Part shown: one piece after another, positions 17,429 through 26,408 of the stretch
Layout of the letters: every line of letters starts with the position of its first letter
How positions within the stretch are numbered: the first letter of the stretch is position 1
DNA from: CAYUQT01 sp964446835
GTDB lineage: Bacteria > Planctomycetota > Phycisphaerae > UBA1845 > JAFGLZ01
Direction: 5' to 3'
Assembly (NCBI GenBank): GCA_964446835.1
Contig: CAYUQT010000001.1
Span: 124,001-188,000, forward strand
Length of the DNA: 64,000 bases
Position numbers and translations under genes: made by a program
The notes under the pieces: model-generated
What the model was told of the DNA's origin: nothing
What the model saw: the letters and a program-made list of their open reading frames with translations, nothing else
Databases searched by the model: none

Positions 17429-18181
17429 ATGGCGAAATCGCGCAACAGCTACGACGGCCTGCTCAACCTGAACAAGCCAAGGGGTATTTCGTCGACGAAG
17501 GCCCTGGACATCGTTCGCGGCATCACGTGGGTCCGCAAGTCGGGTCATAGCGGGACACTCGATCCGCTGGCCAGCGGCGTCCTGGTGATGTGTCTGGGTC
17601 GCGGAACCAAGCTGGTCGAGCGGTTGATGGACCAGCCCAAGGTCTATGCGACCACCGCTCGACTGGACATTACCAGTGACTCCCACGACATGGAGTCCGA
17701 AGGCAGGCCGGTACCGGTGTCGGCCGTGCCGAGCCCGACCGACGTCGTCTCGGCGCTGCACGAGTTCGAGGGCACGATCCAACAGATTCCCCCGCAGTTC
17801 AGTGCCGTCAAAATCAACGGGCGCCCCGCCTACAAGCTGGCCCGTTCAAACCGCGAGGTCGAGCTGAAACCCCGGCCCGTCGAGGTCTATTGGCTGCACC
17901 TTCGCCGATATGAGTGGCCGGAGGTGGAGCTGGAAATATGTTGCGGGCGAGGAACTTACATCCGTTCGTTCGTCCGAGACTTCGGAACGCGTCTGGGCGT
18001 CGGCGGGTCCCTGACGCGTCTCGAACGTCTGGCGGTGGGTCCCTACCACATCGACGCATCGATCACGCTGGACGAATTGAGAAAGGTACCCCTTGAGATG
18101 GTGGCCATCGGCCTGGAATCGGCGATCGAGGTGCTCAATCGCCCGCCGGTCGTCCCGCCGCGGCCGACGACATCCCCCTGA
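17429..18181 (+). CDS. truB: tRNA pseudouridine(55) synthase
   Basis: 250 residues. It isomerises U55 in the T-loop of tRNAs. The catalytic motif GHSGTLDPLASGVLV has the essential Asp. The N-terminal LLNLNKPRGISS, the motif KINGRPAYKLAR and the late GTYIRSFVRDFG are all present. A long C-terminal PUA domain is missing or very short, as in many bacteria. The ATG at 17429 lacks a clear ribosome site but begins exactly at the conserved N-terminus; an upstream frame start overlaps the ceramidase-like gene. Confidence 0.95.
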   Translation: MAKSRNSYDGLLNLNKPRGISSTKALDIVRGITWVRKSGHSGTLDPLASGVLVMCLGRGTKLVERLMDQPKVYATTARLDITSDSHDMESEGRPVPVSAVPSPTDVVSALHEFEGTIQQIPPQFSAVKINGRPAYKLARSNREVELKPRPVEVYWLHLRRYEWPEVELEICCGRGTYIRSFVRDFGTRLGVGGSLTRLERLAVGPYHIDASITLDELRKVPLEMVAIGLESAIEVLNRPPVVPPRPTTSP

Positions 18182-18222
18182 CACCCTCACAAGGACAGAG
18201 ACAGACCGCCGGTCGAAGTGAG

Positions 18223-18792
18223 TCAGCGAGTCCCGGCCGTTGACCCCGCCAATCGGAAGAGTACCGCCCTGCTGAACCGCAAGAGCGGTTCGTCCTTCAC
18301 CGTCAGGCCAGCATCGGTGGCCAGACGAACCGATTCCTGGAACGGTGTGGCCGGAACGTGCATCTTCGGCTCGACAAACAGAAACGAGCCGTCCGGCTTC
18401 AACAGGGTCCGGATTTCGGCCAGGAGCTTGGCGCGGTCCGGCACTTCGTGGACCACATAGAACGCCAGGGCAAAATCCACTTGTCCTGACAGGCCGATCC
18501 GATCCGGTTCGCAGCGGTGAAATGTAATCCGATCCGCCACACCCGCTTGGCAGGCGTGGCGGCGTGTGATCTCGAGCATCTCCTCTTGAAGGTCGACGGC
18601 AATGGCGCGCCCCGTCGGGCCGACCCGCTTGGCCATCGCGACAGTGAAGAACCCGGGACCACAACCGATATCAGCAACCACCTGACCCTCGCGCACGTAT
18701 GGTGCCAGGATACGGTCCGGATTCTGGATCAACCGGCGCGCCCGATTATTGAGAAACCACGCGAGCCGATGGGAGCAGATCTCTGAGGACAC
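18223..18792 (-). CDS. Class I SAM-dependent methyltransferase
   Basis: 189 residues. Motif I is VADIGCGPGFFTVAMA, followed by VDLQEEML and VDFALAFYVVHEV (motif II region), then LLKPDGSFLFVEP. The fold is a small UbiE/methyltransf_11-like Rossmann domain. The target is unknown. The start is GTG at 18792, chosen because a perfect GGAGG lies seven bases upstream. It converges on truB with a 41-base gap. Confidence 0.85.
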   Translation of the reverse strand: MSSEICSHRLAWFLNNRARRLIQNPDRILAPYVREGQVVADIGCGPGFFTVAMAKRVGPTGRAIAVDLQEEMLEITRRHACQAGVADRITFHRCEPDRIGLSGQVDFALAFYVVHEVPDRAKLLAEIRTLLKPDGSFLFVEPKMHVPATPFQESVRLATDAGLTVKDEPLLRFSRAVLFRLAGSTAGTR

Positions 18793-18951
18793 GCCACGAC
18801 CTCCACAAAGTGGCAGACGGGTGCAGTGCGAACCGTGCTAGGACACCACTCAAGAGCTCGATGTCCGGAACGAGCTTGCGAGATTCTGACCTCTGTATTC
18901 CGAACGCCGCGACGAAAGCTCTCCACACCTTGACGACAACCGGCGGCGGCG

Positions 18952-19980
18952 CTAGGCCGGATTCGGCACGAAGCTGCCGCCGCGGCAGCGCTTGAGGTAA
19001 TTCAGGCCGGCGACCTGGCCGGTCATCTCAAGATCGTCCCGGTAGACCGGATCGTGCCAACCCTCGATGTCGATGCACCCCGCGAAGCCACCGCGCCGCA
19101 ACTCCGAAATGATGTCGGTCCAGTTGCTGTCGCCGAACCCCGGCGTGCGATGCCAGACGAACGGTCGACACCCCCCCACTCCGTACTCGCGAACGACGTC
19201 CCAGAGAACCGTCGCGTCCTTGCCGTGCAAATGGAACATCTTCTTGACCCACTTGCGGAGCTGCGGCATGGGATCGGTCAGAGCGCAGAGCTGGTGAGCG
19301 GGCTCCCACTCGAGCCCCAGATTGTCCATTGGAATCGCGTTGAACATCATCTCCCAGGCGACGGGGTTGTGGGCGATATTCCAGTCGCCGCGATGCCAGT
19401 CGCCGCCCATCTCGCAGTTCTCGAACGCCAGCCGAACGCCCTTATCGGCCGCCTGCCTGGCCAGCGGCGTAAACAGTTCCTTGAAGCGAGCCATGCTCTC
19501 CGGCACCGGCCTGTCTACGACGCGCCCGGCAAACCCACACACCAGACTACAGCCGAACAGGGCCGCCGCATCGATCAACTTCGCCCACCCTTCCAGGTTC
19601 TGGCGGGCCTTGTCGTCGCCCTTGAGGGGGTTGCCGTAGATGCCCAGGCTCGAGACGATCGCACCGCTGTCGCCCAGGGCATCCTTCACTTCGCCGGCCA
19701 TCTTGGCCAGGTCCGCCCCGCCGAGAGCCTGCCCGAACGACAAAGAGAACGACTCAAACCCGTGCGGCAGGATCTGTCGAATGTAGTCCCCCGGTCCCCC
19801 CCTGACGCCGGCATGCACGAGCGTACCGATGCGGATCTTCTCCTTGGCCAATCGGGCCTTGGCGTCTTCCTTCGACGTCTCGCCCGCCTGGGCCACCGTC
19901 TGACCCGCCACTCCCGCCGCCATCGCACCCGCCAATCCCGCCGTCTTGACGAAATCCCGCCGCGAAACGAAATCGCTCAT
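18952..19980 (-). CDS. Tat-exported sugar isomerase/epimerase-like TIM barrel
   Basis: 342 residues with a twin-arginine signal (SRRDFVKTAGLAGA) at the N-terminus, so it is probably exported folded. The body is a xylose-isomerase-like TIM barrel (AP endonuclease 2 family) with metal-ligand stretches AFENCEMGGDW, LEWEPAHQL, HLHGKD and IDIEGWHD. Such proteins are abundant in planctomycetes; the sugar is unknown. The ATG at 19980 is supported by AGGGGA eight bases upstream. A longer frame up to 20118 has no ribosome site. Confidence 0.85.
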   Translation of the reverse strand: MSDFVSRRDFVKTAGLAGAMAAGVAGQTVAQAGETSKEDAKARLAKEKIRIGTLVHAGVRGGPGDYIRQILPHGFESFSLSFGQALGGADLAKMAGEVKDALGDSGAIVSSLGIYGNPLKGDDKARQNLEGWAKLIDAAALFGCSLVCGFAGRVVDRPVPESMARFKELFTPLARQAADKGVRLAFENCEMGGDWHRGDWNIAHNPVAWEMMFNAIPMDNLGLEWEPAHQLCALTDPMPQLRKWVKKMFHLHGKDATVLWDVVREYGVGGCRPFVWHRTPGFGDSNWTDIISELRRGGFAGCIDIEGWHDPVYRDDLEMTGQVAGLNYLKRCRGGSFVPNPA

Positions 19981-20143
19981 AAGGAGTCCCCTGAATAGAT
20001 GAAACCGGATGGGAGAGACTGAGTTCTCTGGCGGGCAGGCCCGGAGACAACATGGAAATGAACACGATTCCCCCATCGAATCCCCGCGCGGGAACCCGAT
20101 TCGGAATCCGCAGTCCACAAGCCAACGCCGAGAGACGCCCGAC

Positions 20144-21628
20144 TCAAACGTTCAGCCAACCGTCGCCTATGCCGCTGTCCAGACCGCCTCGCAGCGGACG
20201 TTTGCGTTTGGACTTCTTGCCGTCCTTGTCTCTGTCGGCCGTCTCGCCGGCAAGGGGTCCCCTGTCCTCCGCCGCATGAGCGCCCTTGAGGCTGAGGGAA
20301 AGACGCTGATTCTCCGGCTCGATCGACAGAACGCGAGCCTGGACATCCTGACCGGGTTGGACGACGTCGCTCACCCTCCGGACGTGGTGGTCGGCAAGCT
20401 GAGAAATGTGTACCAGCCCCTCGATGCCCGGCTCGACCTCGATGAACGCGCCGAAGTCCGTCAATCGAGTGACTTTGCCCGCCACGATCTGCTCTGGGGC
20501 ATAGCGAAGCGACGCACCGCTCCAGGGATTGTCCTGAACCTGGCGCATGCCCAGCGACATCCGATGCTTCTGTGTGTCGATCTGCAGCACCACGACGTCG
20601 ACGAGGCTGCCCTCTTGAACCAGCTCGGAGGGGTGACGGATCCGCTTGACCCAGCTCATCTCGCTGATCGGAACCAGGCCCTCAAGACCAGGCTCGACCT
20701 CGACGAATGCACCGAATTCGGCCAACCGTGTGACGCGTCCCTTGATCCGCTGACCGGTCTCGTACCGGCCGGCCACCGAATCCCAGGGGTTGGCGAGAAT
20801 CTGCTTGAGACCGAGCGAAATCCGGTCTTTCTCGCGATCGATCTTGAGAACCTTCACCTCGATGTTCTGCCCGGGCTGAACGACGTCGGTGGCATCCTTC
20901 ACACGTGACCAGCTCATGTCGCTGACGTGCAGGAGACCGTCGACGCCCCCCAAATCGATAAACGCCCCATACGGCGTGATCGATCGGACAACGCCCTGAC
21001 GTACCTGCCCCTCGGCCAGCTCGGTCATGAGGCGGTCGCGAGCCGCAACGCGCTCTTTCTCGAGCAGTTTTCTGCGGCTGAGGACCACATTCTCATCCGA
21101 CCGATCCACCTGGGTCACCTCGGCCCGGATGGTCTGCTGAAGGAAAACAGAGATATCGTGGATGTGAGCGAGGTCCACCTGGCTGGCCGGCATGAAGGCA
21201 CGGATGCCTTTGATGTCTATCTCGAGCCCGCCCTTGTTCATTCCGGTCACGCGTCCCTCCACCACGGTACCAGGCTGCATGCTCGCCCAGAGACCCTCGG
21301 TTTCGGCCTTGCGCTTGCTGAGAATGAACAGCCCGTCACGCTCATCGAACCGCTCGACGAAGACCTCGATGATCGTACCCGGCTGGACCGATTCGCCCTT
21401 GTTGAACTCGTTGATGGAGACCAGGCCGGGCGATTTGCCGCCGAGATCGATAAACACCATGTCGCCGGCGACATGATCGATCCGACCGCGCCGAAGGGCG
21501 GCCGTGCCGCCGGATGAACCGGCCCCACGTCCTTCCTCCAGATCGGCAAGTTCTTCCACATTCATGTCGCCAAGGGCCTCGGCGACCTCACGCTCCAGAT
21601 CCTCGTCAAACGAGTTGACGCCACTCAT
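20144..21628 (-). CDS. rpsA: 30S ribosomal protein S1 (five S1 domains)
   Basis: 494 residues. An acidic N-terminal segment is followed by five OB-fold S1 repeats, at residues about 44-113, 121-190, 209-277, 294-363 and 380-449, with the tell-tale patterns YGAFIDLGGVDGLLHVSDMSW and FGAFVEVEPGLEGLVPISEMSW. A basic Lys/Arg tail follows. S1 recruits mRNAs to the small subunit; E. coli S1 has six domains, while five is common elsewhere. The ATG at 21628 has only a weak GGA ten bases upstream. It is transcribed toward the TIM-barrel gene. Confidence 0.9.
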   Translation of the reverse strand: MSGVNSFDEDLEREVAEALGDMNVEELADLEEGRGAGSSGGTAALRRGRIDHVAGDMVFIDLGGKSPGLVSINEFNKGESVQPGTIIEVFVERFDERDGLFILSKRKAETEGLWASMQPGTVVEGRVTGMNKGGLEIDIKGIRAFMPASQVDLAHIHDISVFLQQTIRAEVTQVDRSDENVVLSRRKLLEKERVAARDRLMTELAEGQVRQGVVRSITPYGAFIDLGGVDGLLHVSDMSWSRVKDATDVVQPGQNIEVKVLKIDREKDRISLGLKQILANPWDSVAGRYETGQRIKGRVTRLAEFGAFVEVEPGLEGLVPISEMSWVKRIRHPSELVQEGSLVDVVVLQIDTQKHRMSLGMRQVQDNPWSGASLRYAPEQIVAGKVTRLTDFGAFIEVEPGIEGLVHISQLADHHVRRVSDVVQPGQDVQARVLSIEPENQRLSLSLKGAHAAEDRGPLAGETADRDKDGKKSKRKRPLRGGLDSGIGDGWLNV

Positions 21629-21708
21629 CGGTATGATTCCAGATCCTGTATGTGTCCACCCCGCGGCTGCGGGGCCCTCTCCCCACCGACACGGCAGGGT
21701 GCAACCCT

Positions 21709-21736
21709 TTTATGATACCGATACTCAGAGCGTCAA
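21709..21736 (-). promoter_or_regulatory. Possible rpsA promoter
   Basis: On the minus strand: TTGACG at 21736-21731, a 16-base spacer, then CATAAA at 21714-21709, about 80 bases upstream of the rpsA start. The match to the -10 consensus is partial. Confidence 0.35.
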
Positions 21737-21890
21737 GCGAGAGGAAACAAACGCATTTGGAGTCCATTCCCGAACGAGCCCGCCCCACCCCGTGGCACGG
21801 AAACCCTGCCACGCTATTATGGCGGCTTCGAACACGGGTCCGCCAGGAACGTCACACGACACATCCCTTTGAACGAAAGGATGGTTTGCG

Positions 21891-22946
21891 ATGGACAGGA
21901 AACTGGGTGCCGCAATCTTCGGAGCGGGTTGGGTCTCGGGCGAACACATCCGCGCCTATGCCAAAAACCCACACACACAGGTCGTCGCCGTCGGAAGCCG
22001 GCGTCTGGATACCGCCCGGGCCAGGGCGAAGGACTTCGGCCTGGATTGCCCCTGCTATGATGACTACAACAAACTGCTGGCCGACCCTAACGTCGATATC
22101 GTCAGCATCTGTTCGCCGGCCGGCGTACACGTCGACCTGGGTGTCCGGGCCGCAAAGGCCGGAAAACACATTCTGATGGAGAAACCGATGTGCGTCGACC
22201 TGGCCGGTGCCAAGCTCCTCGCCCGCGAGGTCGCCCAGGCCGGCGTGCGTTCGGTGGTCAGTTTCGTCCTGCGATGGAATCCCCTCATCCGAATCATCAA
22301 GCAGCAGATCGCCGATGGGGCCGTGGGACGGATCCTCAACGCCGAGTTCGCCTACTTTCACGCAATCGGGCCGTGGTATCCGGGATTCGAGCACTTCCGC
22401 ACGAAGGCCGGCACCGGCAACGCCATGCTCTGCGGCGGCAGCCACGCCGTCGACGCGATGCGATACCTGGTGAACGACAAAATCGTCGAGGTCATGGCCT
22501 ACTCGACCCGCAGCAATGTGCCCCCCTTCGACCAGATCGAGTACGACCCGACCATCGTCGCCGTGTGCAAGTTTGCCGGCGGAGCGGTCGGCCGGGTCTC
22601 CTGCTGTTTCGAATCAAACTGCCCATACATGTTTGATATCCTGTTGATGGGCGAGCAGGGCACGATCCGTCAGAACCGCTACTACGGTCACAAGTGCCTC
22701 GGTACGTTCGGGCATCCCGAGATGGGGCAGGGGCAGTACGACTGGGTGACCTGGCCTACGGTCCTGCCTGACAGCGGCGACGTCGAGCATCATCCATTCC
22801 AGGGCGAGATCGACCACCTCGTCGAGTGCATTCGCGAGGGAAAAGAATCCCACGTGAACATCGCCGACGCCTACGACACCCATGAGTTCTGCATCGCCGC
22901 GACGCTCTCGGCCGAGCGAGGACAGCCTGTGAAGCTCCCCTTGTAG
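21891..22946 (+). CDS. Gfo/Idh/MocA-family oxidoreductase
   Basis: 351 residues, cytosolic (no signal peptide). The N-terminal Rossmann fold has FGAGWVSGEHI for NAD(P). EKPMCVDL carries the family Lys, and GGSHAVDAMRYL the catalytic His region. These enzymes oxidise or epimerise sugars and inositols; the substrate is not readable here. The ATG at 21891 has AAAGGA ten bases upstream. A symmetric hairpin terminator follows the stop codon. Confidence 0.9.
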   Translation: MDRKLGAAIFGAGWVSGEHIRAYAKNPHTQVVAVGSRRLDTARARAKDFGLDCPCYDDYNKLLADPNVDIVSICSPAGVHVDLGVRAAKAGKHILMEKPMCVDLAGAKLLAREVAQAGVRSVVSFVLRWNPLIRIIKQQIADGAVGRILNAEFAYFHAIGPWYPGFEHFRTKAGTGNAMLCGGSHAVDAMRYLVNDKIVEVMAYSTRSNVPPFDQIEYDPTIVAVCKFAGGAVGRVSCCFESNCPYMFDILLMGEQGTIRQNRYYGHKCLGTFGHPEMGQGQYDWVTWPTVLPDSGDVEHHPFQGEIDHLVECIREGKESHVNIADAYDTHEFCIAATLSAERGQPVKLPL

Positions 22947-22979
22947 GGCAAGAACGCCGCCGAACCGACAGAACCAGAA

Positions 22980-23016
22980 GGGCCGAGCCACGAACCGCTC
23001 GGCCCCTTGTTTCTCG
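22980..23016. terminator. Bidirectional hairpin terminator
   Basis: GGGCCGAGC at 22980-22988 pairs perfectly with GCTCGGCCC at 22997-23005 (9 bp, 8-base loop), followed by CTTGTTTCTC on the plus strand. It lies between two converging genes and could end both. The T-tract is better on the plus side. Confidence 0.7.
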
Positions 23017-23019
23017 CGT

Positions 23020-24156
23020 CTATACTCGCAGGAAGATCTTTCGGTTGTAGAGGAACCGTGCCAGCAGGATGATCAGCAGTGCGGTGACAATGACCTCGAC
23101 GGTCTCGCCATAGATGCCGAGCTTCAACTTGATGTTGCCGCCGACGAATCGCTCGGCGATCTTGCCGAAGTCGACCAGGCTGTTGAGGAGGTAGATCGCC
23201 AGCGGATTCACGCCGATCCAGACGAACGGCACCGCCCACCGGCGAAGCTTCAGCACGTCGATGATCAGACAGAACAGGCCCAGCAGAATGCAACTGTATC
23301 CGCCCGCCACCAGAACATACGATGAGGTCCAGATCTTCTTGATGACCGGAAACTCAATGTTCCACAGCCAGCCCACCGCGGCACAACCGATACCACCGAG
23401 GATCAGGTAGAACGACTTCTTGAACGTCGAGACCGAACGGTCGATCAACAGCATCCCCGTAAAGACACCCAAGAGCGATGTCCCGATGGCCGGCAGCGTG
23501 CTCAGAAGCCCCTCAGGGTCCCACGTGCCGTCGTTCAGCCGGCCCGGAAGGAAGCGTGAATCGATGTAGTTCGCCAGATTCTTGCCGGGTGCATAGCAAC
23601 CCGCCCCGACCCCGGGAACGGGCACCCATGCCATCAGCGCCCAGTAGCCCAGCAGCAGACCGGCGCAAATCGCCACCATGCCCTTGGGCTTGAAGTTCAA
23701 GAAGATCAGACTGGCACCCAGGTAGCAGAGAGCCAGACGCTGAAGCACACCCAGCAGCCGAATCTTCGGCCAGACGTTTGCAAAACCGCCGTAGTAGAAG
23801 AGGCCCAGCAGGAACAGCAGAATGAAACGTCGAAAAACCCTCCCATAGGCCGCCGCCTTGCCCCCACGATCCGTCGCCTTGCCCAGCGAGAAGACGATCG
23901 ACACCCCCACCAGAAACGCGAACAATGGGAAGATCAGGTCATAGAAGGCGAAGCCCTCCCATGCCTTGTGGGTGAACTGTTGACCCAGAAACTGTGCCAC
24001 ACTCGATGTGTTGACCTTCTTGAACGCACGGGCGAAGTCGTCCGCCGCCACAATCATGAACATGTCGAACCCGCGAAGGGCATCCACCGACATCAATCGC
24101 CCCTCACTCGTCGTCGAGGCGGGGTTGCTCTGTAGATCCAACGTCGTCTGGTTCAC
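23020..24156 (-). CDS. NagX/HGSNAT-like membrane acyltransferase (DUF5009)
   Basis: 378 residues with about ten hydrophobic helices. The start motif RLMSVDALRGFDMFMIV and the block FYDLIFPLFAFLVGVSIVFS place it in the family of heparan-alpha-glucosaminide N-acetyltransferase and bacterial NagX (COG4299/DUF5009). Such proteins are thought to acetylate or transport amino sugars across the inner membrane. The start is GTG at 24156 with GAGGGG eight bases upstream. It converges on the oxidoreductase gene; the partner sugar is unknown. Confidence 0.82.
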   Translation of the reverse strand: MNQTTLDLQSNPASTTSEGRLMSVDALRGFDMFMIVAADDFARAFKKVNTSSVAQFLGQQFTHKAWEGFAFYDLIFPLFAFLVGVSIVFSLGKATDRGGKAAAYGRVFRRFILLFLLGLFYYGGFANVWPKIRLLGVLQRLALCYLGASLIFLNFKPKGMVAICAGLLLGYWALMAWVPVPGVGAGCYAPGKNLANYIDSRFLPGRLNDGTWDPEGLLSTLPAIGTSLLGVFTGMLLIDRSVSTFKKSFYLILGGIGCAAVGWLWNIEFPVIKKIWTSSYVLVAGGYSCILLGLFCLIIDVLKLRRWAVPFVWIGVNPLAIYLLNSLVDFGKIAERFVGGNIKLKLGIYGETVEVIVTALLIILLARFLYNRKIFLRV

Positions 24157-24302
24157 GCCGGTTACCCCTCACAGCACCATGGAACGAAACAGGAAAGGGG
24201 TATGATAAAGAATCAACTGCCCGGACGCCAAGGTAGCGGGGTGTCCAACCGACAGAAATCTCGTCGGCGGTCCTGCAAAGGGGAGGTGGATCGCGCGGAG
24301 GT

Positions 24303-25334
24303 CTAGTGGCCCTTCTTCTTCTCGGCCGAGGCTCCATGCCCTTTCGAAGCTTCGGGCTTTGCAGGCGCCGCGCCATGGCCCTTGGAGGCCGCAGGTGCGG
24401 CTTGGGGTCTGGGAGCGGCGGGGGCCCCGTGTCCCTTGGAGGCCGCCGGCCCCGCCTGGTTCTTGGGGGTGAGTCCCGACGATGAAACGTGAGCTTTCAG
24501 CGGCCCCGACGAATCGGAGTCGTGAGACGAGGGGTTTGCCTTTGGCGAATGCGGTGACGCTTCGGCCTCGACCTCGGCCTTCTGGCCTCGGTACTCGCCG
24601 ACCAGGGCTTCGGTGGACACAACCTCGACTCTGCGATTGAGCGCCCGGGCCTCGTTGTCGTAGGCCCCCTCTTTGAGCGGCTCGAAGTCCCGACAGGACT
24701 GAACGCGGAGCGACGTCCTGGAGATTCCCATCTCCACCAGCTTCGACATGACCGCCGTTGCCCTCTCGTAGGCAAGGTCCCGCCCCTTGGCGGCAGGCTG
24801 CCCTTCCTCGTCGCGGGAGGTGTGCCCCTTGATCAAAAAGACGTTGGAGTGGCCGCGGATCATCTCAGAGATCGTCGACAGAGAGGACTGCGTCGAAGGT
24901 TTGAGAACTACGGACCCCTCTTCGAAGGAGATCGGACCCCCAATCGTCGTCTGTGTGCCGGTGCGAACGGTCGTCACCATGTCGTTCCGGCCGATCACTC
25001 CGTCAATCGGTTCGCTGGTGTCGCCGTTTCGGGGCTGATCACCCTTGCCGGCCATACGGCGCAAGATGATCTGATCGATGGGATCGGTCGAATCCACGCT
25101 CGGAACATAGTGAAAGGCCATCTTCACACTGGCCGCCACGTCGTTCAGTTCGTGCGTGCTGGTAGATGCCGACGGCGACGAGGCCTCGCCCGTCGCCCCG
25201 CCCTTGGGAGCGCCGCAGGCCAGAATCACGAAGAAGCTGAGTTCCAGTGCGACCAAATCGGCAAAGCTGATGATCCACAGCGGTGCGGACTCGCCGGCCT
25301 CTTCGTGCGATTCTTGTTTCTTGTGCTTGCCCAT
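24303..25334 (-). CDS. motB: Flagellar stator protein MotB-like with a Lys-Gly-His-rich tail
   Basis: 343 residues. A short cytosolic N-terminus is followed by one membrane helix with the proton-path Asp26 in SFADLVALELSFF. The OmpA-like peptidoglycan-binding domain is at about residues 130-245 (IKGHTSRDEEGQ, LAYERATAVMSKL, NRRVEV). The last 80 residues are unusual: low-complexity Ala/Pro with SKGHGA repeated three times and a final KKKGH. The OmpA domain makes MotB the best call. The upstream motA partner is 45 bases away. No other flagellar gene is in the window, so use in a non-flagellar stator complex remains possible. Confidence 0.85.
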   Translation of the reverse strand: MGKHKKQESHEEAGESAPLWIISFADLVALELSFFVILACGAPKGGATGEASSPSASTSTHELNDVAASVKMAFHYVPSVDSTDPIDQIILRRMAGKGDQPRNGDTSEPIDGVIGRNDMVTTVRTGTQTTIGGPISFEEGSVVLKPSTQSSLSTISEMIRGHSNVFLIKGHTSRDEEGQPAAKGRDLAYERATAVMSKLVEMGISRTSLRVQSCRDFEPLKEGAYDNEARALNRRVEVVSTEALVGEYRGQKAEVEAEASPHSPKANPSSHDSDSSGPLKAHVSSSGLTPKNQAGPAASKGHGAPAAPRPQAAPAASKGHGAAPAKPEASKGHGASAEKKKGH

Positions 25335-25379
25335 ACACCCTGGTATCCGGAAGCAGATGCCCGCATTCTGCCCGTGCCG

Positions 25380-26159
25380 TTACTTCTCGGCCGACAAGGC
25401 CCTCAGCTCTCGCTGTGATAGATATGCCTCGAGCTTCATCTGAACGAGCCTTGGGTTGTCGCCCGCCTGGAGACTCATGATCCCGGTCATGATCATCCCG
25501 CGGTGGAACTGCTCCTCCGCAGAGCGAATCATCAACTTGTCCGCGATGGGACCGCAGAGGACGTTGCAGATCAGACAGCCGTAGAGCGTCCCCAGGAGAG
25601 CGATCGCCAGGGCACCGCCGACCGATGCGGTGTCGCCGCCCATGTTTCGGAACATCGCGACTTGGCCGATGAGCGTCGCCGTCAGTCCGAACCCAGGCCC
25701 GTACTTGCCCATCAGCATGAAGAACTTGGCCCCCTGCTTGTGCCGTTCGGCCAGCGCGGCAATGTCACACTCAAGGGTCATCTCGATGTCTTTGGGATCG
25801 GTACCGTCGACCGCCAGCAGCAGGGCCTTCCGCAGGAACGGATCCGTCTGCTGCTTGGCAGTCCCTTCCAGAGCAAGCATCCCGTCGCGCCGGGCGGTCT
25901 CGGCGAAGCCGACCATCTGTTTCACGATATGGTCTGGCCTCATCTCTTTGGCGAAGAGCCAGTTCTTCATGTAGCCGCCGACGGACAATATGGACCGCAA
26001 GGGCATCGACAGACACACGGCGGCCAGCGAACCGCCCAAGACCAGCACGAACCCTTCCGTCGAATAGAACGCACTGAGGTGACCGTGCGTCCCCTCATAC
26101 ATAGCCCAGGTGATCGCACTGACGGCAAAGACAAGACCAACAAGTGTTGAGATATCCAT
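25380..26159 (-). CDS. motA: Flagellar stator protein MotA
   Basis: 259 residues with four membrane helices arranged as in MotA/TolQ/ExbB stators. The cytosolic loop is basic and acidic (LECDIAALAERHKQGAKFF), and LMGKYGPGFGLTATLIG holds the conserved Pro of the third helix. With MotB it forms the ion-driven torque unit. The ATG at 26159 has no good ribosome site: the stretch just before it is the 3' arm of a long RNA stem. See the structured leader entry. The motA stop is 45 bases before the motB ATG. Confidence 0.9.
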   Translation of the reverse strand: MDISTLVGLVFAVSAITWAMYEGTHGHLSAFYSTEGFVLVLGGSLAAVCLSMPLRSILSVGGYMKNWLFAKEMRPDHIVKQMVGFAETARRDGMLALEGTAKQQTDPFLRKALLLAVDGTDPKDIEMTLECDIAALAERHKQGAKFFMLMGKYGPGFGLTATLIGQVAMFRNMGGDTASVGGALAIALLGTLYGCLICNVLCGPIADKLMIRSAEEQFHRGMIMTGIMSLQAGDNPRLVQMKLEAYLSQRELRALSAEK

Positions 26160-26163
26160 CGAT

Positions 26164-26265
26164 CTGGGTATCCATGGGAGGGCGAGTCCCGAACCAAAGT
26201 ATTCGGACCCGAAGGGTTCCAGCGCGGACTCGTCACCCCTGTGCAGCTATCGACCGGATACCCAG
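26164..26265 (-). other. Structured 5' leader RNA of motAB
   Basis: On the motA transcript, a perfect 10-bp stem (26256-26265 with 26164-26173, CTGGGTATCC and its complement) closes an 82-nt domain. Inside it, CGAGTCC/GGACTCG (26226-26232 with 26183-26189) plus GGG/CCC close two further hairpins (26205-26220 and 26189-26206). The last stem base is only four bases before the motA ATG, so it covers the ribosome-binding zone. No known riboswitch consensus was recognised, including the c-di-GMP (GEMM) core. Confidence 0.55.
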
Positions 26266-26408
26266 GCGACTTCTCTTCTTAGAAGGATGACGGAGATAGG
26301 GGCATTAAGGCGGGGCGACAAACCGGCCGGAAGCTCCGTCGATGCGATCTCAGGAACCGATAACTCGGCAAGAGAACACCGCGGAGGGCAGTCCGAAGAG
26401 CCGAATCG

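Noticed and set aside
26164..26408. c-di-GMP riboswitch upstream of motA
   Set aside because: The motility context suggested it, but the conserved GEMM core and GNRA tetraloop were not found.
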